Positions 22,776 to 35,000 of a stretch of 64,000 nucleotides of DNA are shown piece after piece. A program made the translations under genes and the position numbers. How positions within the stretch are numbered: position 1 is the stretch's first letter; each line of letters starts with the position of its first letter. Origin of the DNA: Babylonia areolata (Eukaryota > Mollusca > Gastropoda > Neogastropoda > Buccinidae); the NCBI RefSeq assembly GCF_041734735.1, contig NC_134905.1, forward strand, positions 10,231,714 through 10,295,713, in the 5' to 3' direction. Under the pieces are notes generated by a model that saw only the letters and a list, made by a program, of their open reading frames with translations, had not been told where the DNA came from and made no database searches.

Positions 22776-23168
22776 ATGTGGAGTACTGGCCTAGAGGTAA
22801 TGCGTCCGCCTAGAAAGTGACAGAATCCAAGTGAACTGGTTTGAATCCCATAGTCACCAGTATTTTCTCCCCCTCCACTAGACCTTGAGTGGTGGTTTGG
22901 ATGCTAGTTATTTGGATGAGACGATAAACCAAGGTCCCGTGTGCAGCATGCACTTCGCGCATGTAAAAGAACCCCATGGAAACAAAAGGGTTGTTCCTGG
23001 CAAAATTCTGCAGAAAAATCCACTTCAATAGGAAAACAAATTGCAGGCAGAAAAAAAGAAGAAGAAAAAAAAAAGAGTGGCGCTCAGAGTGAGCAATACA
23101 CTCTCCCTGGGAAGAGCAGCCTGAATTTCACACAGAGAAATTTGTTGCAATGGAAAGAGTAATACAAT
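22776..23168 (+). mobile_element. SINE family A, copy 3, with target duplication
   Basis: Head tggcctagaggtaatgcg, B box ggtttgaatc, and a tail of aatacaat. It is flanked by the 14-bp sequence caatatatacatat at 22762-22775 and 23165-23178, read as target duplication overlapping the tail. Confidence 0.8.
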
Positions 23169-23895
23169 ATATACATATGTATATACTGTATATAGACAGA
23201 TAGATTCTTATAACGAACAAACCCGTTATAAGCCAAAATAACTGAATCCACAGTCAGAACATACCTGAGTTTCAGTTTCAAGATGTCAAAGTGTGTGGAC
23301 TTATCCATATATGCCACACATCTGCAGTATTCAAAAAGATTATATTAACTTTTTTTTAAAGAGCAGATGACTGACCTTCACATAAACCTAACACACTGGT
23401 CAGGCGAGCACAGTCAGCAAAGAATACAGAACCCCCCATGCCCCCTCTCACATCTTGGACTTACTGCTGCTTCCCGGACGCACACTCCATCTCCCTCTAT
23501 TTTCTGTCTGTCTGTCCACCTGCTTGTCTGTCCATGTGTGTGGTGGGGGTGGCTTGGGCTTGACTTCGAAAGGACTTTTTGTTCAGACTGTGGTGTTTGC
23601 GTGCTTTTTCTTTTCTTTCGTTGTGTGGAGGGTGGGATAGTTGGGAAATTGGGATATTGACTGCAGTGATGTATGTATTAACACTGCTTTTGGATCTTCC
23701 TTCCTTCTGAGGGATAGATGTTACAAAAAGAATTCCTTGCTCATCTGTTTGGTAAATAGACTCGACACACTCACAGCGCCTCCAGTATGTCTCCTGACCC
23801 AACCTGCCCTCTGTCACTCACTGCATGCCATCAGTAGCATTTGCCCTCTATGGCACAAACTGTTCACCACATGCACTGATATTGTTTTGAGCCAT

Positions 23896-23995
23896 TTACA
23901 TGGTCAGAAAAAAACCCCACACTTACATGGTCAGAAAAAAACCCACACTTACATGGTCAGAAAAAAACGCACACTTACATGGCCAGGAAAAAAGA
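23896..23995 (+). repeat. Short minisatellite, four units of about 26 bp
   Basis: Four units of the form ttacatggtcagaaaaaaac plus cccaca, with small differences. Confidence 0.85.
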
Positions 23996-24847
23996 AAAGA
24001 AAAACAAAAAAAGATGTTTCCTGTCATACATTGATATCAGGGAACTTATATTTAAAAAAAACAACAACAAAAGGGGGGTGGGGGGTGTTTGTGGGACCAA
24101 AAAACAAACACATAGAAACACTGGCTTTCACATTTGGTTCAGTATATATATAAAAAAAAAACCAACCAAACAAAAAACCCACACACAGAAACATCTGCTT
24201 TCCCTCAAGAAACACACACACATATGGGGTTCATGTGGCCTGAAGATGATACATCTCACACACATATCATTTACAGAGTATTCAGATTTTACAAGGACAC
24301 TGAAGGGGCAGGGATAGTGGCAAGAGTGCATGTCTGCACGAGCAAGAGAGTCTCTGTGTGTGTGTGTGTGTGAATGTGCACACATGTGTGCATGTGTCAG
24401 CATGTGTGTGGAGGGAGAGAGGCAGGCTGTATGTGAAAATGTGAGTAAATGTGTGTTGGGAGTGGGGGTGGGAGGGGGCTGTGAGCAGGTGTGTTGAGTG
24501 TGCGGTGTGTCTCAGCACCTGTGTGTGTGCTCAGAATCAAGTGTGTACATGCTGACACACTTGTGCATTTCCTAGATTTTGTGTACTAACCCATGTGCTT
24601 GAGAATAGTTTGAATATGAGCACATCGGTGTATGTGCGTACCCATGTATTATGTTTTTGGTATGTTCCTGTGTGAGGAGAGATAAAATGCAAATACCTCT
24701 GCACATGTGCATGCATGCCTGTCTCCACATGGCCATCCTAAGGAAGAAATATGAAAATGTGGGGGTGGGGGTGGGGGTGGGGAGAGGAATAATCCAGAGC
24801 TGGACCACTCAAAGAACAGGAGAGCTGACCTAAACCTGACGCCGTTA
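23996..24847 (-). other. Probable cyclin C 3' UTR, with GT- and CA-rich stretches
   Basis: Directly follows the cyclin C stop codon on the minus strand. No AATAAA is seen close by. The nearest plain hexamer on that strand is at about 22694-22699, some 2.1 kb beyond the stop. A variant signal may be used instead. GT-rich sequence fills 24350-24530. Confidence 0.45.
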
Positions 24848-24938
24848 TCAGGGTGCTGTGGTCTGCAGTGCCTGTGCCAGGGTCTGTCCAGGGGGCTGCG
24901 AGTTACCAGGGTTCGTACCCTCCTGTCCGTTGGCCCCT
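24848..24938 (-). CDS. CCNC: Cyclin C last coding exon (Gly/Gln/Asn-rich tail and stop)
   Basis: 91 bp with acceptor gccaccgtcag and stop TGA at 24848-24850. The tail reads GANGQEGTNPGNSQPPGQ and ends QTTAP. Its small polar make-up is like the flexible tail of animal cyclin C. A second AG lies 11 bp upstream (exon would start at 24949) and would change the frame to an Arg/Pro-rich tail. I chose the inner AG because it keeps the Gly/Asn/Gln-rich frame and a nearby stop. Confidence 0.8.
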
Positions 24939-25925
24939 CTGACGGTGGCCTGAAAACCAATAAATTATCTCTCTCTCTCTTTCTTTTTTTTTTTTTTTTT
25001 TTTTTTAAATTAAAGAATGTTTCTTTTCAAATTTTACATTACAACAAACATGCATATATACATTGATAGTGACAGAAAGTAGAATGAACATGATGGAAAA
25101 AGAAAAAAGAATATAGATAATAGAAAGAGAAAAAACAACTACATATTCAAACAAGAAAAAAAACAGTGAACAGACAAGAAAAAAGAAAAAAACCAACAAA
25201 AGATGAAATTCTGGAGAGAGTTTGTCAATCAAAAATACAGATAAATGCTGGATGCAATTCAGAAAGCATGATGAATAGTGGATAGCCAGTCACACTATCG
25301 TAAAGCACTGCCTCCCATTAACCAGTTAAGTCCATAATCACAAGCACAACTTTCAAAATTGTGTAAATCTGCTGAATGGGGCCTTTTCCATAACTGGAAA
25401 AAGTTTCAAAAGCCTTGTTTTTTGGATATGATGCAGCCTCGTTTCCATGTGCGTTCCACGTGGTCCAATTAGCAAATCATTATCAAGCAGAAAGGGTCTT
25501 CTACCTGATGCATGTTCATTTAAATATTATTTCTTTTATCCAGACACATCAAACTGACTGTTCAGAGTCTGCTCATGTGAACTGAACCAAACTCCAATGA
25601 GGGAAAAATCGGAACATATGCAGGATGTCAGTGGACGTCTTATAGGCACTATGGCAACACTTTTTGTAGGCACTCAATTGGTTAAGATGCAAGACAAAAA
25701 AATAAACTGTATCAATATCACATCCTCAATTCTGTGGACAACACATTCCTTCCTGAGTATTCATAATCAGGGCTTTTATAGAAACCAAGGAATTCTCAAT
25801 TTAATGGAAATTCCATACAGATAAAAATTATAAGAAAAATGACAGTATTTTCATGTCACATATGTAACACTTTTACATCAATTATGAATAAGAATAACAT
25901 GTAAGCATTTATGAATTTTTTTAGA

Positions 25926-25964
<39 letters not shown>

Positions 25965-26016
25965 GTATATATGTAACTATACATTTATGAATATCTAAAA
26001 AATATATTATCTATGA

Positions 26017-26058
<42 letters not shown>

Positions 26059-29000
26059 GTAGGTATAAATGTAACTGTACAATACATCTATGAATATCTA
26101 AAAATATATTATCTATGAATATATCTATATAAACTGAGAAGAATGTGGTGAAAAATAAGATGAAGGGGAAAAACAAACAGATAAGCAGAATTAAGTTTGC
26201 ATTTCCACTTCCATTATGTTTTTTTTTTCCTTTGTCTTCCTTTTTGGGGGGGCGCAGGATGGGTGTGTGTGTTAAATATGTGCATTTCTGTGTGTCCGCT
26301 TTAACATATCTAATTATAGTATGCACACACACTAAAAACACACAAACACTCCAAATACATAAATCATAACTTTTCACCAATTTTTGCAGACAAGCATACC
26401 TGGAAGGACTGAGCTTGGGTTTTGGCATCTTCGCCAAGATGGCAGCAATCTCCGTCTTCTCATCGTAGGTCTTCCACATATCGTAGAGAGCTATGATTGT
26501 CCTTGCTATATCCAGAATCTGCCCAACAACATGCCGTCAATGTTTAGTGGTCAATATATTATAGTACACATCTCTTCTACTATGTCCATAAGTGCTGCCT
26601 TTTTCACTCCACTTTTCCAAATGACCACTGTTCTTTTCTTTTTTCTTGTTTTAGTCCTTCGGGGTTTTATTTTTATTTTTTTGTGTGTGTGTCTTTTGCT
26701 GCCCCCTCCTCTGCATAGTTTCAGAGGAATTGTTCTCATGCTGCTCATCCGGAGTCCCCCATACATAGCCACACCCCGGTTTGTCTGTTGCAGTCTCAGC
26801 ATTTGTAGTCCACAGGGAATGTCAGTGACAAATCTTCAGAGACCACACAACAGTGGAGACCCTGCACTGCAGCTGAGTCACTTTGGCATGTGCAGGACAT
26901 CACCTACTAAGCCCCCTTCTTAGACAATAATCACTCAACTGTAGGACCAGATGTGACCATTTCCGCCCAGCAGTTAAGGCAATGGTGGTATGGTTTGGAA
27001 CGCATGCTTGCTTGCTATTTGTGCTTCTACAACCCATTGGACACTGATACTGGGACCCTCCGCGTGCATGTCTGCTCTTCTGTAGGAGTACAAACACACA
27101 CACACACATAGAGAAAACTGAGCCACTATACAAACAAAATAAAACAACAACTTATCTCTACCCTTGATCTAAAGATGTGACTACCAGGGATGTTTAAAGT
27201 TTTTGTTGTTGCTGTTTTTACTATTGGAAATAAAGGCAAACAGAAAACAAACAAGCAGGACCTTGCTCAATGAGGTTTAGAGTGAAATTCCATAGACCCT
27301 AACAGTACACCCCACCCCCTCCCTTCTGCATGCGAAATTCACACCAAAAGGAAATAATCTGCATCAACATTTTTGTCACTGTATATAATCATAGCTCAAA
27401 AGTGCACATGAACTTCAAGACCGAAGCAATCAAAGGATCTAAAAGGAGGAGTTTGTATTATACTCCATGTTTGGTGTTTACATATACTTACCATGTCAAA
27501 CTGATGCAAACTAGGCCTATGGTTTGCTCTGTTTGGCCAAATTTTGCGCGGCTAACAGTGAAAAGACGCCCCTCTTAGTCTGGCCCGCTCTTAGCCAATC
27601 AAACGCCTCTAACAGCTATAAGCGCTGAATCATTCCGTGGCCATGAACGAAAATGCCCCATGAGAACCACGGTGGAGACGCAGGGACGGACGGGCGGGCA
27701 TTCGAGTTTGACATGGTAAGTATATGTAAACACCAAACATGGAGTATAATACAAACTCCTCCTTTTGGTGTCATATACTGTACCATGTCAAACTGATGCA
27801 GAATTTAAAGCAAATGGAGGAGGGCAACGCCTACTGGTTCGTATGGGGAGCCCTTGAAACTGAGACGGCAGTGTTAGCCGCGACAAAGGAAATCCCCTTG
27901 GAACCGTCAGCCCTGGTCATATGGAAATCCCGGAGGTAGAAGTTGATGAAGGGATTCTCAGACCGCCAGAAGGCTGCCTCCAAGACATGCTGCAGTGGTA
28001 CCGAGTGCTGGAAAGCAGCCGAAGTAGCTATGGCCCGCACTTCGTGTGTTCTGGGATTAAGACAACTGATATCCTTGTGTGCATGAGAGTAGGCTCTACG
28101 AATGACTTGGGACACCCAGCGGGAAATGGTGCCTGCAGCGATATCTTTCTTGTAATTCTCATTGAGGGAGATGAGAAGGCGCCTCTGAGAAGAACGCCTA
28201 TGGCGAGACCTATTCCAATAGTATTTGAGGCACCGAACGGGGCAGAGATGCCTATCTTCATCATCTTGGGCAAGAATATCAGACAAAGGTCTGACCCTCA
28301 GAGAGGGGGAAGGGACCTCGGGATCTTGGTTCTTAGCCAGAAACTCTGGAAGGAAACGAAGAGTGATGGAACCATCTCTGTGGAAGGCCAGATCTTGTGG
28401 CATTCCACTAAGACCATGAATCTCACTTCTACGACGGCCCGTGGCCAGCAACAGAAGGAAAGTGGTCTTGAGAGTGAGCAGGTCAAAAGGAATAGTCCCC
28501 AATGGCTCAAAGGGCTGTTTTCGAATGAAATCCAGCACCAGGAACAAGTCCCAGAGGGGCACTCTTCTGGGATTCCTAGCTTTCTTCAGAGAGGCGCCCC
28601 TAGCCACCTCTCTGAGCAGGAAATCAGCTTCAAAAGCGGGACCACCTAGCTGTTTGATAGTGGTACAAATGGCAGACCTGTACCCTCTCACAGAACTAGC
28701 AGACAGGTTGAGAACCGAGGAGCAGTAAGCCAGAAAGTTGGCCAGCTGCATGCTCGTAGGGTTAGTAGGGGGAATGTTCTGAGCTGTACACCAACTCAGC
28801 CATTTCTTCCAGCGAAAGTCATACAAGGTCTCTGTTCCCTCCCTCCTGGCTTTGGAGACTATGGAGAGGAGGTCGGAGGAGGCACCCCCCTTGGTCAGCG
28901 CGGCCGACACAGAGGCTGACCGAGGGGTGGAAGACTTCAATGGTGATGCTGACAGTTCCGCCCGCACAGCAGCCACGCGTACAGGTGGAGCATTTGAGGA

Positions 29001-32000
29001 TTGGAGTGAGGAATGCCCGAACGAGGCTGCCTCAGCAGATGAGGTTTGGTTTCCAGTTCCAGTGGTGGAACATGTGTCAGGGACTGAAGGACCGGAAACC
29101 AGGGTTGGGCTGGCCATTTCGGCGCAATGAGGATCATCTGCGGGCGTTCCAACCTGGCTTTCCGTATCACCTTGGACAGGATTGGAAAGGGAGGAAACGC
29201 GTAGGCAATCAGACTGCTCCAGTCTAGAGAGAGAGCATTGCCCATGCTTCTGGGTCGGCGACCGGAGAGACGTAAGTGGGAAGTCTCTTGCTGAACCTTG
29301 TCGCAAACAGGTCCACCATCGGCCGGAACCAGTGTTCCCACACTTCTTGCAGGGTGTCCTTGTCCAGGGTCCACTCTGTGTGTATGACACTCTTGGACCT
29401 GCTGAGAGCATCTGCCAAAATGTTGTCTTTCCCTGCTATGTGTCTCGCTGAAAGTGCAATGCCCTTGCTGTGGCACCAACGGAGGAGAGCCTCGGTCCGC
29501 AGAGAGAGGTCTGCCGAGTGCGCTCCCCCGCCTTTGTTCACGTAACATGCGACTGTTGTATTGTCCGTGAACAAGCGAATGGTCTTGCCGTTGGCCTCTG
29601 CCATGAAGTGCTGGAGAGCCCTGCGAACTGCCTCCAGTTCCAGAACATTGATGTGGCATAGGCGCTCCTCCGGGGACCAAGTCCCTGCTGCATGGAGTGA
29701 GTCCATGTGGGCTCCCCAGCCCATGGAGGAGGCGTCTGTGAATAGTGCCACCTGAAGAGTAGGTGGGGCTATGGGCACCCCCTGTGTCAGAAGAGGGGTG
29801 GTTAACCACTCTGATGTCACCTCGAGGAACCACTCGCCCAGACATAACTGGGTATCCCATGGCTGAGTGCTCTGGGACCACCGTAGCCTGAGTGCCCTCT
29901 GAAGAGGGCGCTTGAGAACCCTGCCCAGAGGAATGAGAGGTGCCATGGACTCCATCATGCCCAGGAGGGAAGAAAGTGTCCGCGCTGTTGCTTGGGAGGA
30001 ATGGCGCAAGTGGCTGAGGAGGCCTGCCAGACGGTCCCACCGATCTGGCGTCGGAGAGACTATCATAGACCGCGTGTCGAATCTCATCCCTAAGAAGTCG
30101 AAGGACTGGCTCGGGGACAGATCGCATTTCTCCTGGTTCGTGATGAAGCCCAGTTGGGAGCACAGGTCTAGAAGTCTGGCTGTATGACTCTGGCACAGAG
30201 CCTGTGACTGGGCCAGAATAAGCCAGTTGCCAGGTACACACAGAGCCGAATGGACTCCGACCGGACGATTGACACCAATTCCCGCACCACCTTGGTAAAC
30301 AGGAAAGGGGCAAGGGACAGACCAAATGGGAGGACAGAGAACTGGAACACTCTGTCCCTCCACACGAACCTCAGGTACCGGCGGGATGCCGGGTGGATGA
30401 GGATATGGAAATAAGCATCTTTCAGATCGATGGACGTCGCCCAATCGCCCCGTTGCATGGTCTCCCGAATCTGTGCCTGTGTGTCCATCTTGAATTTCAT
30501 CTTGGGGAGGAATCTGTTGAGGGGGGACAAGTCCAGGACTGGTCTCCACCCTCCGGAGACCTTTGGAATCATGAACAACCGGCCGTAAAAACCGGGGCCC
30601 GGGTCCGAGAGTTGAGATATCGCCCCTATGAGTAGGTGCGATATCTCTTTCTCTAAGACGCTCTCCTGCTCCATCAAGCTGGGCACATGAGGAGGAGGAG
30701 TGGATCTTAGAGGGGGGCGGTCCCCCACCCAAGGGAGCATGTACCCCGACTCTAGCACCGAAACAATCCAGTCGTTGAGTCCCAGAGCACGCCACTGATG
30801 AGCGTGCCGGGACAAGTTTCCTACTTGGAGGGGCTGAACGACTGGCGGTGCTGAATCGGGGCCCAGTCATTGGGGGTGCTGCCTTCTGGCCTTGGGCATG
30901 GCCGGACGGCTTGGACGGCCATGCGGTGGTTTGTTCCTCTGCCGCTGATTCTGAGCACGCCGCTTTGACTTAGGAGGCGAGGTATATGGAGGAGCCCTGG
31001 TGGCGGGTCTCTTCAATGGCATAGAACCCTGGTGCCCCTGGGAGGAGTGGGCTAAATATGAGGCCACCTCCCGGTTTGTCTCTGCCCTGTGGCTGACAAA
31101 ATGCGGCGCATACTGGCCGAAGAGGGAGTGCTGCTGTGCTGGGAGGGCAGCCCTCTCCTCTACTGGAATGTTAGAGAGGCAGAGAACAGCATCCCGCCGC
31201 GCTAGCACAGTATTGAAGTGAAGGCTGGTAGCTGCGTCTGCAGCTGCCGTGAGACCAGATGCTACTCGATTGCCAAAAGTATTTAACCTCGGGTCTGAGA
31301 AGGGGTCTGAGAAGAGGCCAGGCAGGCCAGAGGAAGGAGACTCCGTGTCCTGCTGAACTGGACGTCGTTCCCACAGCTCATTGGCTCTGTGGAGGAACGC
31401 GTCAAAGAAGGTATAAGCCGTGGAAACCTCGAGGAGGCAGCGGCGGGCCAGTTTGTCCCACTCTGCAAATGTCTTAAAGGGAAGAGTAGCTGAGGTGGGA
31501 AAGGTGGTGCGCTGTGAGACCAACATCCTGTCCTGCGCGGAGGGCTCTGCTTCCCTGTAGGCAGGGTGGTCCTGTGTGTACCAGGACCACACTCCTCCCT
31601 TGGAGGGATCTTTAAGGAACTTGCCTGGGGCAAAAGCGCCCGGGGCAGAGAGGGACTCCCTGCCTGGAGGAGGGATGGAAGCAGCACCCCTGACGGTGCG
31701 GGCTGGCTTATTAAGCCACTCCTGAGCCATTTCTGGCACTCTGAGTCGCCTTGTGGTTCTGGAGTTAGAGTCACCTGACCATAGGAGGGTTAAGGGTGAC
31801 AAAGTTGCCTGAGGGACTGATTCAGCATGCGTGACCCTATTGGGGAGGGTCAGTTCGAGCTTGGCAAAGTCCGAGTTTGGTTCAGGCTGGTCCCTAAGGA
31901 GGCGTGGGCTCCATCTGTCGCACTGGGATGGGGGCGAAGAGTGCTCATCCGCTTGTTCGTCCTCATCCGAAGACAGGGGCTGTCCCTCTTGTTCACAGTC

Positions 32001-35000
32001 CATCCCCTGCTGGGTGCCATCCCAAGTGGATGTACCCACGGGGGCGTCCTGTGGGCTGTGGTCAGCCCAGCGGGTTGAGCTGGGGCGATCCCGAGCAGGG
32101 ACCCTGGTCTCCTCTGTTATGTCCTTGACACCTGAAGAGGGTGGGGAGTGTGTGGACCGTAGGTCCAACCATGCTTGGGATGGTGGGTGCCACACCTTCT
32201 CAGAGAGCGCGTCCCTGGACGCCAGAGGGACCCACGAGTGCTGTGAGGGGACAAACACCCACTCATCTCCTTTTAGGACCGAGGGCTGGGTAGGTGGGAA
32301 TGGCAGGCTCCCACGGGCTGAGCGGGGCCCCTCAGCTGCCGTCGGTCCTGAAAAGGAAGCCGTAGTGACCGTGGAGGTCACCTGTGTGCTGACAGAGGAC
32401 CGATTCGAGGCTGTAGTGTTAATACTGGTCGAGGAGCTCGACCTGCCCGACGAGGAGTCAATCCCTCTTGTCGGGGCTGTGTGTGTCACTCTGTGGTCTG
32501 TGCTGGGTTGGGTTCGGTAGGGAGCGGACCAGGGGTTAGTCCCTGGTCCTCCCGGGAACCCAGCATGCACCATAGGTGCACCCCAGTACGGGTAGAATGG
32601 GGGATACCACCCGTGGGCACCAGCCATCCCGTGACCCCAGCCCCAAGGGTCACTGGCGCCTTGACCTCGCTGAAGGGAAAAACCTGGCCAAGTCGGAGGG
32701 AGGTCAGGTCTGACTTGGGTGTCAGACAGGCCGAAAGGCCGGCGGTCTGACTGCCCGGAACCGCCTGACACGCGCGGGACTCCCCCAGCAGGGGAGACCG
32801 GCCGGATAGCGGGAAGACCTGCAGAGCAGGTTGCCACGCGCCCCGAATCCCCTCCCGTGGGGAGACTGGGGTGGCTTGGCCCGGGGTGGGCAAAGTGGAG
32901 GTCCCCCCCCCCCGGAACCAAATGTTTTTCTCCCCCAGAAGGAGGTGGGGGAGGGGGGTCGACCGAGAAGGGAGGAGGGGGAACAGCACTGGGGCCCCTG
33001 AGGGCCGTCTCCGTGTGGGGACCCGGGTAACGGCGGGGGGCGGCCTCCCCTTGGGAGTCCGTACCCAGCCACGAGTTCCCACCACCAAGAGAGGACGTGC
33101 TACTCCCCCCTCCACCTGCCTCGCGCTGGGACACCTCGGGAGGCGACGCTCGTATCCCTTTCCCCCCGGTCCCCTTCATGACCGTTTTATCGGGACGAGC
33201 GTCCCCTCCGCGATCTGCGTCTGCAGACGCATCGCCGCGGTCCCTATCGGGAGAAATCATGAGCTCCGGGCCTGGGAGAGTCTCTTGCCGAGTATCTCTC
33301 CCAGCATCATGATTCCTGCCTTCGTAGGATGGCATACGAGGCATGGTACCGTGCGTAAGCACCCAGCGAACAATTCGATCCCCAACAGAGAAAGGAAAGA
33401 CAGGATCGACTCAGAGGTAGAAAAATACGAAGGAATCAAGGGGGCCGAGTCGAAACGAGTACACAGAATGTAAGAACAATATACAAGCAAGCCGCATACA
33501 ACAAAATAAGGCCAAATGAAAACGCTTAATAGCCAAAAAAAGCGTTAGACGAGACACAGCGAAAACCTGACAAGATGGCGTGGAGAGCCTTGGCCAAAGG
33601 GAATGATTCAGCGCTTAAAGCTGTTAGAGGCGTTTGATTGGCTAAGAGCGGGCCAGACTAAGAGGGGCGTCTTTTCACTGTTAGCCGCGCAAAATTTGGC
33701 CAAACAGAGCAAACCATAGGCCTAGTTTGCATCAGTTTGACATGGTACAGTATATGACACCAAACAATAACTCTCTTTGGTCACAACTGACACAATCAAA
33801 CTTTGCAGTACATCCATCCCTCTTTCCAACTTAGGAACCATGGCGTTGTCCTTGACAACACATTGTCTACGCAAAAATTTTTCAGTCAGACATATCAATC
33901 CTGCTATTGTCAATTGCGTTGCATCAGTTCCATTCAGAAAAAAATTGTCAACCGAAGCAACATCTACACTTGTTGTTTCTCTCATGCCTTGACTACTGAA
34001 ACTCTCTATTGTCTGGTTTGCCTGCTTCATCCATTCAGTCCCTTCAGCACATACAAAACTCTGCTTCCCGACTTGTCCTCAGAAAGAAATGATTTGAGCA
34101 CATCACTCCTCTTTTGCAACATCTTCATTGGCTCCCTGTCTCATACATAATAAAGTACAAGATCAGCACTCTGTGTTGTAAATGTATTCACAAATCTGTC
34201 CCTTCCTACGTCTGTGGCTGCCTTCACCTCTACACCCCATCTCACTCTCTACGATTGGCTTCGGATCCACTCTATTTATGCATACCCAGATTCGAACACT
34301 CCACTGTCAGCCGCTGTTCTTTCTCTGTCTATAGTCCTTGCTTTTGGAATGAACTTCCTCTTTCGCTTCGTCAGGTCTCCACTCTCAGCTCTTTCAAGTC
34401 TGGCCTTAAAACCCACCTTTTCCCGATATAGCCCCCTTCTCCTGCCTCTTCTTTGTCTTCAGTTTCTCAAATTTAGATTTATGCATGCAAGTGAATGACT
34501 GGTGTGAGAGCTTTGATTTGTCTCTGCACAAGATTTAGTACTACATAAATACTAATTATTATCATTATCATTTTAAACTTCTTTTGCACGAGGGAGCCAA
34601 ACTTTTGACTTTGCAGGCAAATTTTAACAATCTTTAATTTGCCAATATTTGGGCACATCCCTCCTCAGTTGAGGCAGTGTTTGATGAAACACCCCTCTAC
34701 CAGGTCCATTACCTTGAAAACTGCTTTCTTGTTAGAAATATGTCTTGAAGAGGTCTCCATCAAAACCAACTCCTAGATCAGGTTGCTGCAAGCACCCTGC
34801 TGCTGTCTGAGCTTTCAATTCTGTTCACGGGCGCAACAGCCAAATGGTTAAAGCATTGGACTTTCAATCTGAGGGTCCCGGGTTGAATCTTGGTGACGGC
34901 GCCTGGTAGGTAAAAGGTGGAGATTTTCCTGATCTCCCAGGTCAACATATGTGCAGACCTGCTAGTGCATGAACCCCTTTCGTGTGTATACACACGCAGC

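Larger units (their letters stand above)
27441..33763 (-). mobile_element. DIRS-family tyrosine-recombinase retrotransposon, fossil
   Basis: About 6.3 kb, reading on the minus strand as gag, reverse transcriptase with RNase H, then tyrosine recombinase. It has inverted terminal repeats and an internal complementary region near the 3' end, which together define DIRS. The circular intermediate known for this family is templated by that region. The inverted repeats differ at one position in about 144, and the internal region matches the left terminus over 60 of 60 bases, so the insertion is young. Most of it looks whole, with perhaps one or two breaks in the reverse-transcriptase part. It landed in an AAA trinucleotide inside an L2 relic, with no target duplication beyond that, as expected for recombinase-mediated entry. 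Confidence 0.88.

Noticed and set aside
31831-33473. Plus-strand frames of 200-230 codons
   Set aside because: Shadows of the GC-rich DIRS gag-like frame on the minus strand.
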